A DNA stretch of 27,143 nt. Source: Bacillota bacterium. GTDB taxonomy: Bacteria; Bacillota; Clostridia; Lachnospirales; Lachnospiraceae. Position numbers and translations under genes: made by a program. The stretch spans positions 1-27,143 of the forward strand of contig CABJAN010000035.1 in NCBI GenBank assembly GCA_902363515.1, written 5' to 3'. The notes under the pieces are model-generated. The model did no database searches and was not told the DNA's origin. It was given only the letters and a program-made list of their open reading frames with translations. Shown piece after piece: positions 16,629-24,876 of the stretch (position 1 is the first letter of the stretch; every line of letters begins with the position of its first letter).

Positions 16629-17963
16629 ATGAAAACGAAACCATCTAGCAATGTAAGTATCAGTAATATCTACAAGCTAAATGGCCAGGTGCCTCTTGGA
16701 AAAGCCATTCCTTTTGGCATCCAGCACATCCTGGCTATGTTTGTGTCCAACCTGACCCCGATTATTCTCATTGGCACTGCCTCTGGTCTGGATCAGGCAA
16801 AAACAGCTCTACTGCTGCAAAATGCCATGTTTATTGCAGGAATTGCAACTTTGATTCAGCTTTATCCTGTCTGGCGCATTGGCTCCGGTCTTCCCATTGT
16901 TATGGGTGTGAGCTTTACCTTTGTAACGATTCTTACTTATGTTGGCGGCACTTACGGCTATGGGGCTGTTGTTGGCGCTGTTCTCATAGGCGGTATCATG
17001 GAAGGAACCCTTGGGCTTCTGGCAAAATACTGGCGTAAGATTATCACCCCTGTTGTAGCTGCCGCAGTGGTTACTACCATTGGTTATTCTCTTCTTACCG
17101 TTGGCATCCGTTCCTTTGGAGGCGGTTATACGGAAGACTTCGGTTCTCCAAAGAACCTGATTCTGGGGACAGTTACCCTGGTTGCCTGCCTGCTTTTTAA
17201 TATTTTTGCAAAATCCTTCTGGAAACAGTTATCTGTTCTTTTTGGATTAGTAGTTGGTTATATTCTGGCATCTGTTATGGGAATGGTTGATTTTTCCGGT
17301 ATTCTGGAAGGAGGATTTATAGCACTTCCTTCTCTTCTGCCTGTTATGCCGGAATTTCATGTAGGCGCTATTGTTTCGGTTGCCATTATTTTCCTGGTAT
17401 CTGCTGCGGAAACCATTGGAGACACCTCAGCGCTTTGTGCCACTGGTCTGGAACGAGAAGTAAGTGAAAAGGAAATTTCCGGCTCTCTGGCTTGCGATGG
17501 TTTTGCAAGTACTTTATCCGGACTTTTTGGCTGTCCGCCGGTGACCTCTTTTAGCCAGAACATCGGACTGATTACCATGACAAAAGTAGTAAACCGTTTT
17601 GCCATTATGACAGGCGCTGTTTGCATGCTTCTTGCAGGGCTTTTCCCTCCTATTGGCGCATTTTTTGCCTCACTGCCTGATGCTGTTTTAGGTGGATGTA
17701 CAATCATGATGTTTGGTTCTATTATGGTCAGCGGTGTGCAGATGCTGGCAAGAGCTGGTTTTAACCAGAGAAATACCACTATTGCAGCCCTTTCACTGTC
17801 TGTTGGTATTGGAGCTACCTCTGCTACAGAAGCTGGCATCTGGCATGTATTTCCACAGATTATTCAGGATGTATTTGGCGGAAACTGCGTGGCAGTGGTC
17901 TTTGTAGTGTCCATTCTTCTGGATTTACTGCTGCCAAAGGATATGGAAATTCATAAAATTTAG
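16629..17963 (+). CDS. NCS2 (NAT) family xanthine/uracil permease
   Basis: 444 aa, about twelve to fourteen membrane helices. The nucleobase-ascorbate transporter signature QNIGLITMTK (Q-N-x-G-x4-T-[RKG]) is complete at about 310-319, preceded by FGCPPVTSFS. QH in helix 1 (about 32-33) and the Glu of SAAETIGDTSALC (about 261) are the usual substrate-site residues. It should import a purine or uracil with protons across the cytoplasmic membrane; the SAAETIGD form is more typical of the xanthine/urate branch, but the substrate is not certain. The start at ATG 16629 is chosen because GGAGG lies five bases upstream; an in-frame ATG four codons earlier overlaps that site. Confidence 0.92.
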   Translation: MKTKPSSNVSISNIYKLNGQVPLGKAIPFGIQHILAMFVSNLTPIILIGTASGLDQAKTALLLQNAMFIAGIATLIQLYPVWRIGSGLPIVMGVSFTFVTILTYVGGTYGYGAVVGAVLIGGIMEGTLGLLAKYWRKIITPVVAAAVVTTIGYSLLTVGIRSFGGGYTEDFGSPKNLILGTVTLVACLLFNIFAKSFWKQLSVLFGLVVGYILASVMGMVDFSGILEGGFIALPSLLPVMPEFHVGAIVSVAIIFLVSAAETIGDTSALCATGLEREVSEKEISGSLACDGFASTLSGLFGCPPVTSFSQNIGLITMTKVVNRFAIMTGAVCMLLAGLFPPIGAFFASLPDAVLGGCTIMMFGSIMVSGVQMLARAGFNQRNTTIAALSLSVGIGATSATEAGIWHVFPQIIQDVFGGNCVAVVFVVSILLDLLLPKDMEIHKI

Positions 17964-17964
17964 T

Positions 17965-18017
17965 AAAAAGCAAGAGGAAGGCTTCTCCCGAAACGGGGCG
18001 TCCTTCCTCCTGCTTTT
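17965..18017. terminator. Large bidirectional terminator between convergent genes
   Basis: AAAAAGCA-AGAGGAAGG pairs with CCTTCCTCC-TGCTTTTT with a single mismatch, and an inner CCCG-AAA-CGGG hairpin forms the tip. T-runs lie on both strands. It separates the permease (stop 17961-17963) from the convergent glucosaminidase gene (stop at 18021). Confidence 0.92.
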
Positions 18018-18020
18018 TCT

Positions 18021-20285
18021 TTAATTACATTTTTTTCTTCTTGCTGTCAGATACAGTAAAAATAGAATTGCCACACCTCCGGCTAAGACAAAGAGAAAAA
18101 CCGGTGTTTCATCTCCTGTTTTGACACTTTCTTTTTTCTCTTGCTTCTTTTCCTGTTTCTGCTTATCCTGTGATTTTGACGGTTCTGCATTCATTTCCTG
18201 GTGAACCTCCTGTCCGGCAAGATTTTGCTCTGTTTCCTTTTGTGGCTCCTCCTGCTTTGGCACCTCTAGATCTGTCACTTCACTATCCTGCTCTTCAGGT
18301 TCTTTCGGTGTTTCGGTTTCTCCTTCCGGCTTCTCAGATTCTTCTGGTATTTCCCCTCCTCCTTCCGGTGTCTCAGGTTCTTGGGGTGTTTCCCCTTCTT
18401 CCTCCGGCTTCTCAGGCTCTTCCGGTGTTACTGTCTCCCCTTCCTGTTCCGGCGCTTCTGGTGTTTCTTCCTCTTTTGGCGGCTCCTCCGGAACCTTATC
18501 CGACTCCTGTTCTTTTGCTATGACTGCCACTGCATCTGCCCCTTTGCCTGTGTCTGCTGCCGGCGCTGCCCTGACAATGATTTTGTCTGCAGTTTCATCT
18601 TTGCCTACTGTAAGCATTCCGTTGGCATCTACTGTTGTATTCTGGCTCTGGTTTCCAATCACAGTCCAAACCAGTTCCGGAAGGGTTCCTGTTTCACTCT
18701 TTACCGTAGCTGTAAATTGCTGGGTTCCACCTTGCAAGACTTCTACTGCTTCCGGCGTCACAAACAGAGTAATCTCCTCTGGCTTCTGGTTTTCTTCCGG
18801 CACAGCAGGTTCCTGAGTTTCCCCATCTTCCTGTTTGGAGGAACTTATGAGCGTAAGGTAATCTGCTGACATATAACCATACATCTGTTCAAAGCTATAG
18901 TTCCCACTGCTTTTTACTACACCTTCCCGCTTTTCATCTAGTACCCCATCACTTTGAATTTCATAGAATCCATCTTTTGCCTCCTGGTTTCGTACCAGCA
19001 CTACATAATTGGCTGCCTTTCCTGTTTTATACAAAAGTGTGGAAGAAGCAGAGGGTTCTTTTCGTATATTCACAGAAACATGCTCCTTTGGCACAATTTC
19101 TTTTACTGCCAGGGTATACTTCCCTGCATCTTTTTCTCCCATTGTGTGATCCAGTCTCCACACAATATTTGCCGCCTTCTCTCCCCAATAAGGGTCCGAA
19201 GCATATTTTACATTTAATCCACTGGCTTTGTTTCCAAGAAATCCCCCGTTGTAACGATAGTCCTTTGGATAAAGATAGCCTTTTGACATCCAGCCATTGG
19301 CAAAGTCTTCAATGCATGCAGCAACACTTTCATACTGATTCGCATTTACTCCCGGAGCTTTATCCGTAGCATTTAACCCAAACAAATTGTTCTTCTGCTG
19401 ACTGATGCTGCTTTTTCCCCAATTACTTTCATTGGCTGCAATTCCTGTCATAAGAAGTGCATTTACCCCATATGTATTCTGATTACTTACAAAAAGCTCT
19501 CCGGTGTCTTTCATCTTAGAACCTTCCTTCAACGTCCCATCCAGCATCTTATTGACTTCTATTCCTGTATAAGATGACTGACTCCGCATAGGAAGATACT
19601 GGAAATAATTATAATAAGGTTCTTCTGGATTTACAGATTGCCCCCTCTCATCCTTCCGATAATCTGACACCATCACACCATAGTCTCGGTAAAAATAATG
19701 TCCATCATAACTATAATAAGTGATTCCTGGCTCAAGATAGGATGGGGCCGGACCATTATTCAAACTGGTAGCATATCCTGGTGTTGTCATGTCCTGCACA
19801 ATGTGATGTAATAGTTTTCCATCATTTACTTCATAGCAGCTCACTGCCTTTGCCTGTGAAAGATTCACTACCTGCACTTCACTCTCTTTTACCCAGCCTA
19901 CTACCCCAGAAAGCATAAACTTGTATTTTCCATTTGCATAACCCAGATATACAGCGTCTGCACCATAAGCTCCGTTGGTATATCCTGGTTTAGCTGTTTC
20001 CTGTTCAATAAATTCCGTTACTGCATTGTTTTTCGTGCGGAAATTCACCACCTGAGGTTCTCCCGTCCTGGATTTATTGGGACCTTCTGGATTTTCAATT
20101 AATTTGGGACCACTCTCCACTTTCTTCATGTTTCCTTCTTCATCCATAGAAGTGACACTCTCTTCCTGCCTTTCTCCAGATGTATCTGCTGCAAAAACTG
20201 GCGCTGCAAAGCTACAGATTCCGAGAATACTAAGTCCACAGACCAGTCTCATCCATTTTCTTCTATTCCATATTTTCATTTTCAA
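18021..20285 (-). CDS. Secreted, wall-anchored GH73-type N-acetylglucosaminidase
   Basis: 754 aa. Signal peptide 1-32/33 (basic start, hydrophobic core, APVFA-A). Two SH3-like segments follow at about 75-140 and 145-210. A glucosaminidase (GH73) domain lies at about 235-385, with ANESNWGKSS at 284-293 (E286 the probable catalytic acid) and NNLFGLNA at 299-306. A further SH3 segment is at about 395-480 and a bacterial Ig-like domain at about 503-592. A Pro/Glu-rich wall-spanning stretch (about 595-720) ends in ESVKTGDETP (719-728), a membrane helix and an RRKKCN tail. It should cleave GlcNAc-MurNAc bonds in peptidoglycan and be fixed to the wall by a sortase that accepts a KTG-type signal. ATG start with AGAGGA upstream. 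Divergent from another KTGD-anchored protein. Confidence 0.9.
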   Translation of the reverse strand: MKMKIWNRRKWMRLVCGLSILGICSFAAPVFAADTSGERQEESVTSMDEEGNMKKVESGPKLIENPEGPNKSRTGEPQVVNFRTKNNAVTEFIEQETAKPGYTNGAYGADAVYLGYANGKYKFMLSGVVGWVKESEVQVVNLSQAKAVSCYEVNDGKLLHHIVQDMTTPGYATSLNNGPAPSYLEPGITYYSYDGHYFYRDYGVMVSDYRKDERGQSVNPEEPYYNYFQYLPMRSQSSYTGIEVNKMLDGTLKEGSKMKDTGELFVSNQNTYGVNALLMTGIAANESNWGKSSISQQKNNLFGLNATDKAPGVNANQYESVAACIEDFANGWMSKGYLYPKDYRYNGGFLGNKASGLNVKYASDPYWGEKAANIVWRLDHTMGEKDAGKYTLAVKEIVPKEHVSVNIRKEPSASSTLLYKTGKAANYVVLVRNQEAKDGFYEIQSDGVLDEKREGVVKSSGNYSFEQMYGYMSADYLTLISSSKQEDGETQEPAVPEENQKPEEITLFVTPEAVEVLQGGTQQFTATVKSETGTLPELVWTVIGNQSQNTTVDANGMLTVGKDETADKIIVRAAPAADTGKGADAVAVIAKEQESDKVPEEPPKEEETPEAPEQEGETVTPEEPEKPEEEGETPQEPETPEGGGEIPEESEKPEGETETPKEPEEQDSEVTDLEVPKQEEPQKETEQNLAGQEVHQEMNAEPSKSQDKQKQEKKQEKKESVKTGDETPVFLFVLAGGVAILFLLYLTARRKKCN

Positions 20286-20335
20286 TCTTATCCTCTGTTC
20301 TCTTTATTTGTGGCAAAGCTTGTTTTACCTCATTA

Positions 20336-20364
20336 AATGTAACATATCCTTAATATCTTTTCAA
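20336..20364 (-). promoter_or_regulatory. Candidate promoter of the glucosaminidase gene
   Basis: Minus strand: TTGAAA (20359-20364), 17-base spacer, TACATT (20336-20341). The -35 is good and the -10 weaker. It is about 50 bases upstream of the ATG. Confidence 0.4.
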
Positions 20365-20439
20365 GATTATTATAACTCTTTAAGAACCCATTAATTTTCT
20401 AATAATTTTCTATTTTTACTATTATTTACTGTAAATATC

Positions 20440-20448
20440 TGGTATAAT
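20440..20448 (+). promoter_or_regulatory. Extended -10 promoter of the surface protein gene
   Basis: TGGTATAAT at 20440-20448 is a full TATAAT with the TGn extension. No convincing -35 box lies 17 bases upstream, which is common for extended -10 promoters. It is about 60 bases ahead of the ribosome binding site GAGGTGA at 20494-20500. Confidence 0.6.
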
Positions 20449-20506
20449 AAGGATAACAAAACACGTCAATTTATTTCTATCTCATACAAAAGCGAGGTGA
20501 CCCCGT

Positions 20507-22669
20507 ATGATGAAAGCAATGAAAAAAACGCTGGCTTTTTTGCTGGCTCTGGCACTCATTGGAACTTCTGGTGTTTTCTCAACTTTACATGTTTCAGCAG
20601 CAGAAAATAAAGAAGCAAAAGAACCACAAGTTGTTTCCAAAACAGATACTAGTATTACCTTACAAACCCAGGAAAATCTGGAATACGCCCTGCAGGTAAA
20701 AGATGAAAAAACAGATACCATTATCTGGAAATGGGCTGCAGACGATCAATACAACCTTGAAAAACAAACTGTTATATTCCAGGATTTAAAAGCAGACACA
20801 GATTACAAATTTACCTACCGCGAAAAAAATAGCCAGGAGGAAACAGAACTCCCTGTCTTTACCATTCGCACAGATGTTCAAAAAGAGCAGGAAAACATTA
20901 CTACTCCTGATAATACAAAGCCTCAGGAAAATAACACTACTCCTGACAAAACAAAACCTCAGGAAGATAATACCGCTCCTGACAACACAAAGCCTCAGGA
21001 GGATAACACTACTCCTGACAAGACAAAACCTCAGGAAGATAACACCGCTCCTGACAACACAAAGCCTCAGGAAAACAACACCGCTCCTGATAATACAAAG
21101 CCTCAAGGGGAAACTCCTCCTTCTACAGATAACACGAATAAACTCCAGATGGCAACTCCTCCCTCTGATTCCCATGTAGATTCTCCTACAGATGAGAAAC
21201 CAAAAGGAAATAATACACCATCAACGGACATTCAACCTACAAAAGATACCACCCCGAAACCAGTAAATGCCCCTGATGCACCCACTGCTTCCTCTGTTAC
21301 TGATACTGAAATCATTTTAAATACAGAGGAAAAACAAGAATATGCTATGATTCAGGATGAAAAAGATTTGGTATGGCAAGCTTCAGGTATTTTTAAAGAC
21401 TTAAAACCATCTACCGATTACAGCTTTGTTACCAGAATCAAAACAGATACTGAAATCAGCGAGAATAGTAAACCATTAAAAGTGACCACAAAATCATCTG
21501 CCGCCAAGGCTCCTGCTACTCCTGAGCTTTCGGAAAAAACAGATACTCGAATCCAGATTCATTCTGTGACAGGCCAGGAGTACTCCTTATTAAAAGATGG
21601 TAAACCGATTAGCTGGAACACAAGTGGTAATTTTGAAAACTTATCACCGGAAACAGAGTATCAAATTGTTACCAGAATCATCTTCAATGATGAAGAGGCC
21701 ATGCCAAGTGAAATCAGCAAACCTTTGATTATAACCACAAAATCCATAGCAGCCCAAGCGCCAGAAGCACCAAAACTGTCTGGTCGCAGTGAAACTTCCA
21801 TTACCCTCCAGGCTCAGAAGTCTCTAGAATATGCTATTTCCACGGATGGAACTACTTGGAAATGGCAAAGTGGCAATGTTTTCAGCGGCTTAAAAGAAAA
21901 TACTTCTTATCAATTTATTGCCCGAAAAGCCTTTGACTCTGATAAAGCTATGCCAAGTAAAGAAAGTCCTGCTATCACCTATAAAACCTACATGGCTTTC
22001 CGGGGTACTATTGAAGGCATCAAAGCGAATGGCACCTATTACCGTGACACAAAACTAACTGCAACTGCTGTGGGTACTGGAATGAATCAGACTTCCCCTG
22101 GTAACTGGGATTCCCGCTGGGTTCCTAAAACCTGGACTTGGGATGGAAAAAATTACAGTAGTTGGAAATCTGCCCCTTATGATGTAACTTTTGTTCTGGA
22201 TAAAGTAGGAGATTATTGTCTCACAGTAGGGTACGAATTAGAGGAGCACACTTCTGGTTCTTGGAAAGGCACTGGCCTTACCAAAACCTCCAGTGTTTCC
22301 TTTAAAGCTGTAGTTCCAGTTTACACCATACAAGCATCTTCTGATAAATATGGCAAAATTAGTCCTTCCGGAACTATTGAGGTAAAAGAAGGCAGCAGCA
22401 CAGAATTTACTTTTACTCCAAACAAAGACTATAAAGTTTCCAAAGTATTCGTAAACGGAAAACAAGTGACTATCAAAAATAACAAATATACGATTTCCAA
22501 TGTGAAAGCAAACCAGACCATCTCCGTATCTTTTGAACGAATTGATGGACGACAGATACCAAAAACCGGAGACGAAAGCCAAATTTTCCTTTATACGGTT
22601 CTCTTTGTATCTGCTACTGCTATATTCCTATTGGTTATAAGAGCACAACGGAAAAAGAATCACAATTAA
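20507..22669 (+). CDS. Sortase-anchored repeat-rich surface protein with FN3-like modules
   Basis: 720 aa. Signal peptide 1-31 (MKKTL start, hydrophobic core, HVSAA). A first FN3-like module is at about 38-122, a six-fold 12-residue TPDNTKPQENN repeat at 132-203, and a Thr/Pro-rich linker to about 250. Three more FN3-like modules follow at about 255-335, 336-416 and 417-494, each with an EYA/EYS...W...F..L.P.T.Y...R pattern. Next come an unassigned domain (about 495-604) and a bacterial repeat/InlB B-like domain (about 605-680), then IPKTGDESQ (684-692), a membrane helix and a basic tail. The IPKTG is a clear LPxTG-type sorting signal. No catalytic domain is seen; an adhesin or matrix role is inferred. 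ATG start with GAGGTGA 6 bases upstream; a second ATG follows directly. Confidence 0.9.
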   Translation: MMKAMKKTLAFLLALALIGTSGVFSTLHVSAAENKEAKEPQVVSKTDTSITLQTQENLEYALQVKDEKTDTIIWKWAADDQYNLEKQTVIFQDLKADTDYKFTYREKNSQEETELPVFTIRTDVQKEQENITTPDNTKPQENNTTPDKTKPQEDNTAPDNTKPQEDNTTPDKTKPQEDNTAPDNTKPQENNTAPDNTKPQGETPPSTDNTNKLQMATPPSDSHVDSPTDEKPKGNNTPSTDIQPTKDTTPKPVNAPDAPTASSVTDTEIILNTEEKQEYAMIQDEKDLVWQASGIFKDLKPSTDYSFVTRIKTDTEISENSKPLKVTTKSSAAKAPATPELSEKTDTRIQIHSVTGQEYSLLKDGKPISWNTSGNFENLSPETEYQIVTRIIFNDEEAMPSEISKPLIITTKSIAAQAPEAPKLSGRSETSITLQAQKSLEYAISTDGTTWKWQSGNVFSGLKENTSYQFIARKAFDSDKAMPSKESPAITYKTYMAFRGTIEGIKANGTYYRDTKLTATAVGTGMNQTSPGNWDSRWVPKTWTWDGKNYSSWKSAPYDVTFVLDKVGDYCLTVGYELEEHTSGSWKGTGLTKTSSVSFKAVVPVYTIQASSDKYGKISPSGTIEVKEGSSTEFTFTPNKDYKVSKVFVNGKQVTIKNNKYTISNVKANQTISVSFERIDGRQIPKTGDESQIFLYTVLFVSATAIFLLVIRAQRKKNHN
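20900..21115 (+). repeat. Six tandem 36-base coding repeats
   Basis: Six in-frame 36-base units encode variants of TTPDNTKPQENN. Units alternate between PDNTKPQ and PDKTKPQ forms and between ACT and GCT first codons, suggesting past duplication of a two-unit block. They form a flexible Pro/Thr/Asn-rich stalk and are likely to vary in copy number between strains. Confidence 0.95.
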
Positions 22670-22847
22670 ACACTTCTTTCCCAGAAAGATAAACCTATGG
22701 TAAGTGCAAAATAATTCGACGGATTGTGTTGCCCTAAAAATTATTCCATAATAATCATTAGAGAATGCAAGCATTTCACTTCCTCTTCTTTTGCTAGAAA
22801 TGATAGATGCGAGCATTTTACTCTATCCGATTTATGGAGGTGTGCTC

Positions 22848-23243
22848 ATGAGAAGCAAAAGAATACCCGCCGAAGAACAATACCGTCTCATCATGGAATG
22901 CCGTCAAAGTGGATTGACAGATCATCAATGGTGTGTGGAACACGACATCAAACCGGGAACTTTTTACAACTGGGTAAAAAGGCTGCGTCAAAAAGGTTGT
23001 GTGGATTTTCCAGAGTCAACCGGAAGCAGCTATCGTGCACCAGAAAGTCAGGAAGTTGTCAGAGTAGATTTTCATGATACTGCCCCACTCCCAGTTGAAC
23101 AGCCATTCAATGTGATTCCGGTATCTACGGAAAGAAATAACCTTCCCGTAGCAGAGCCAATGAAGCTGTCTGTAGGAAGTATCTCACGAAGAAGCTTTTT
23201 GGTACTTCCAGTGAAAAACGGAAAGATATTGATAGTCAGCTGA
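22848..23243 (+). pseudogene. tnpA: IS66 tnpA, 3' end lost
   Basis: 131 codons from ATG 22848, preceded by GGAGGTG about 6 bases upstream. The N-terminus (MRSKRIPAEEQYRLIMECRQ, then SGLTDHQWCVEHDIKPGTFYNWVKRLR) is the helix-turn-helix of IS66 TnpA, the small accessory protein. The family-like sequence runs to about PMKLSVGS (near 23180). After that the frame continues through DNA that belongs to tnpC in another frame, giving about 20 unrelated residues. So roughly the last 25-30 residues of TnpA are missing and a fused tail has replaced them. The helix-turn-helix itself is intact. Confidence 0.82.
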
Positions 23244-24637
23244 ATCTTTTTGATGAAGCCGAGCAGGAAGCAGATCCGACATGGAAACAGGAACTTCCTG
23301 ATGACATCACTGTTCCGGAACATAAGCGAAAAGCACGACGGACACATGCAGATCTCTTTAAAAATGTTCCTTCCTGCGACGAGATCATTTCTCTTCCGGA
23401 GGAGGAGCGAAACTGTCCAACCTGCGGAACGCAGATGGAATGTATTGGGAAAGAATTCGTCCGCCATGAATTTCGCTTTACGCCTGCCAAAGGAAAAGTA
23501 GTAAATATCTATCGTGAAACCTATAAATGCCCGGAATGTGCCATATCAGAGGAACACCCAGATAATCAGACATTTGTCAAAGCGCCTGTCCAGGAACCAT
23601 TGATCCCAGAAAGTTATGCATCGGAATCCGTTGTAGGCTGGGCAATGCACCAGAAGTACCAGAATGGTCTGCCATTAAACCGGCAGGAATCGGAATGGAA
23701 GCAGCAGGGTGTCCCATTAAGCCGGGCTACGCTTGCTAACTGGATCATTTACTGTGCGGAGAATTACCTCTGTCATGTTTATGATTATTTTCACCGTCAG
23801 TTACGGATGCGTAAATATCTGATGGCAGCTGAAACCCGGGTTCAGGCACTGAATGAGCCGGAGCGCAATCCTGAAACAGATTCCTGGATGTGGCTCTTCC
23901 GCAGTGGAGAAGATGGGCTTCCGCCGATCCTGCTCTATCATTACACAGAGACAAGGGCAAAGTTCCATGCGGCATCTTTCCTACAGGGGTTCAGCGGATA
24001 TCTGGAGACTGATGGATACCAGGGTTATAACAATCTGCCGGATATCAAACGATGCTCTTGCTGGGCACATGTGAGACGTTACTTCACAGATGCCATACCG
24101 AAAGGGAAAGAGTATGATTACAGCCTTCCGGCAGTGCAGGGAGTACAATTCTGCTCCAGGCTGTTTGATTGTGAGCGGTACTCAAAAGCGAAAAATCATA
24201 CTGCGGAGCAGAGAAAACAGTTCCGTCTTGAAAAGGAGAAACCGATACTGGATGCATTCTGGAATTGGCTGGATCAGCAGCGACCAAACAAAGGGACTCG
24301 TTTGGCGAAGGCGGTGAACTATGCCCAAAATCGGAAAGACACCCTGATGACCTATCTGGAAGACGGCCATTGCAGTTTGTCCAATAATCTCACTGAGAAT
24401 GCAATCAGACCATTCACAGTTGGCCGGAAGAACTGGCTGTTCAGTGCCAGTCCGAAGGGAGCTGCCTCTAGCGCTATTGTGTATACAATGGTTGAGATGG
24501 CAAAAGCGAATGACCTGAACACCTACAAATATCTGACATACCTCTTATCACAGCGGCCAGACGCTAAAATGTCAGATGAACAGCTGGAACAGCTTGCCCC
24601 ATGGAGCGAGACTGCGAAAGCGAACTGTCAAAACTAA
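23141..24637 (+). pseudogene. tnpC: IS66 tnpC transposase, N-terminally truncated and active-site mutated
   Basis: The family frame is open from 23141, but recognisable TnpC begins near 23160 (EAVCRKYLTKKLFGTSSEKR, then DSQLNLFDEAEQ). It has no start codon until ATG 23435. A zinc-ribbon pair follows (CPTCG, CPECA). Numbering from that ATG (400 aa), the DDE transposase domain reads AAETRVQALNEP at 131-142, LETDGYQGYNNLP at 190-202 and SNNLTENAIRPFTVGRKNWL at 315-334. The second Asp (D193) and the Glu (E320) are present. The first catalytic Asp, expected in ADET, is Ala (codon GCT 23828-23830). The C-terminus looks complete. The usual tnpB between tnpA and tnpC is absent. The element should not move by itself. 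Confidence 0.9.
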
Positions 24638-24761
24638 ACTAGAGTAAAACGCTTGCATCTATCATTTTGGTGCAAGCGTAATTCATGGGTAGCGTAGCAA
24701 TATTTTGCGCTTACATAAGAAGTGCTGTGAATGTCCGCGCTGATAAAATCTTTGTATGCTT

Positions 24762-24798
24762 AAAAAAGGGAAAGTCTTTCTCTTATGCAGACTCTCCC
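24762..24798 (-). terminator. Terminator of the ATPase/TOPRIM operon
   Basis: On the minus strand GGGAGAGTCT (24789-24798) pairs with AGACTTTCCC (24768-24777) with one mismatch, followed by TTTTTT (24762-24767). It lies about 80 bases past the stop of the TOPRIM-type gene. Confidence 0.85.
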
Positions 24799-24876
24799 TG
24801 AAATTTGGCAATCCTTTCTTAAATCAATTCTTTGATAATTTAAAATTATATTCTACAACAAAATATACGCACGTAT

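Larger units (their letters stand above)
22700..24714 (+). mobile_element. Degenerate IS66-family insertion sequence
   Basis: Left end GTAAGTGCAAAATAAT at 22700; right end, read on the minus strand from 24714, GTAAGCGCAAAATATT. Sub-terminal copies at 22797-22824 and 24641-24668 also form an inverted repeat, matching at 25 of 28 positions. The element is 2015 bp, about 0.5 kb shorter than a usual tnpABC IS66. It carries a truncated tnpA, no tnpB, and a tnpC without its own start. The 8 bases on each side (AACCTATG and ATAAGAAG) do not match, so no target duplication is left. Confidence 0.9.

Noticed and set aside
18170..18869. Several plus-strand open frames opposite the glucosaminidase tail
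   Set aside because: They are the reverse of the Pro/Glu-rich coding repeats, giving Leu/Phe/Pro-rich nonsense; no ribosome binding sites.
20900..21115. 36-base periodic repeats resembling a CRISPR array
   Set aside because: The units are directly adjacent with no spacers, and are in frame within a surface protein gene.
20786..21175. Minus-strand 129-codon frame with a repeated VRSGVIFLRLC-like pattern
   Set aside because: It is the complement of the 36-base coding repeats in the surface protein gene.
22670..22699. Terminator directly after the surface protein gene
   Set aside because: TCTTTC/GAAAGA can pair over a three-base loop but there is no T-run; too weak to call, and possibly cut by the IS66 insertion.
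23195..23235. Programmed -1 frameshift joining tnpA to tnpC
   Set aside because: The A-run GTGAAAAACGG is not a proper X-XXY-YYZ slip site in the tnpA frame, and the missing tnpB and tnpC N-terminus point to a deletion instead.
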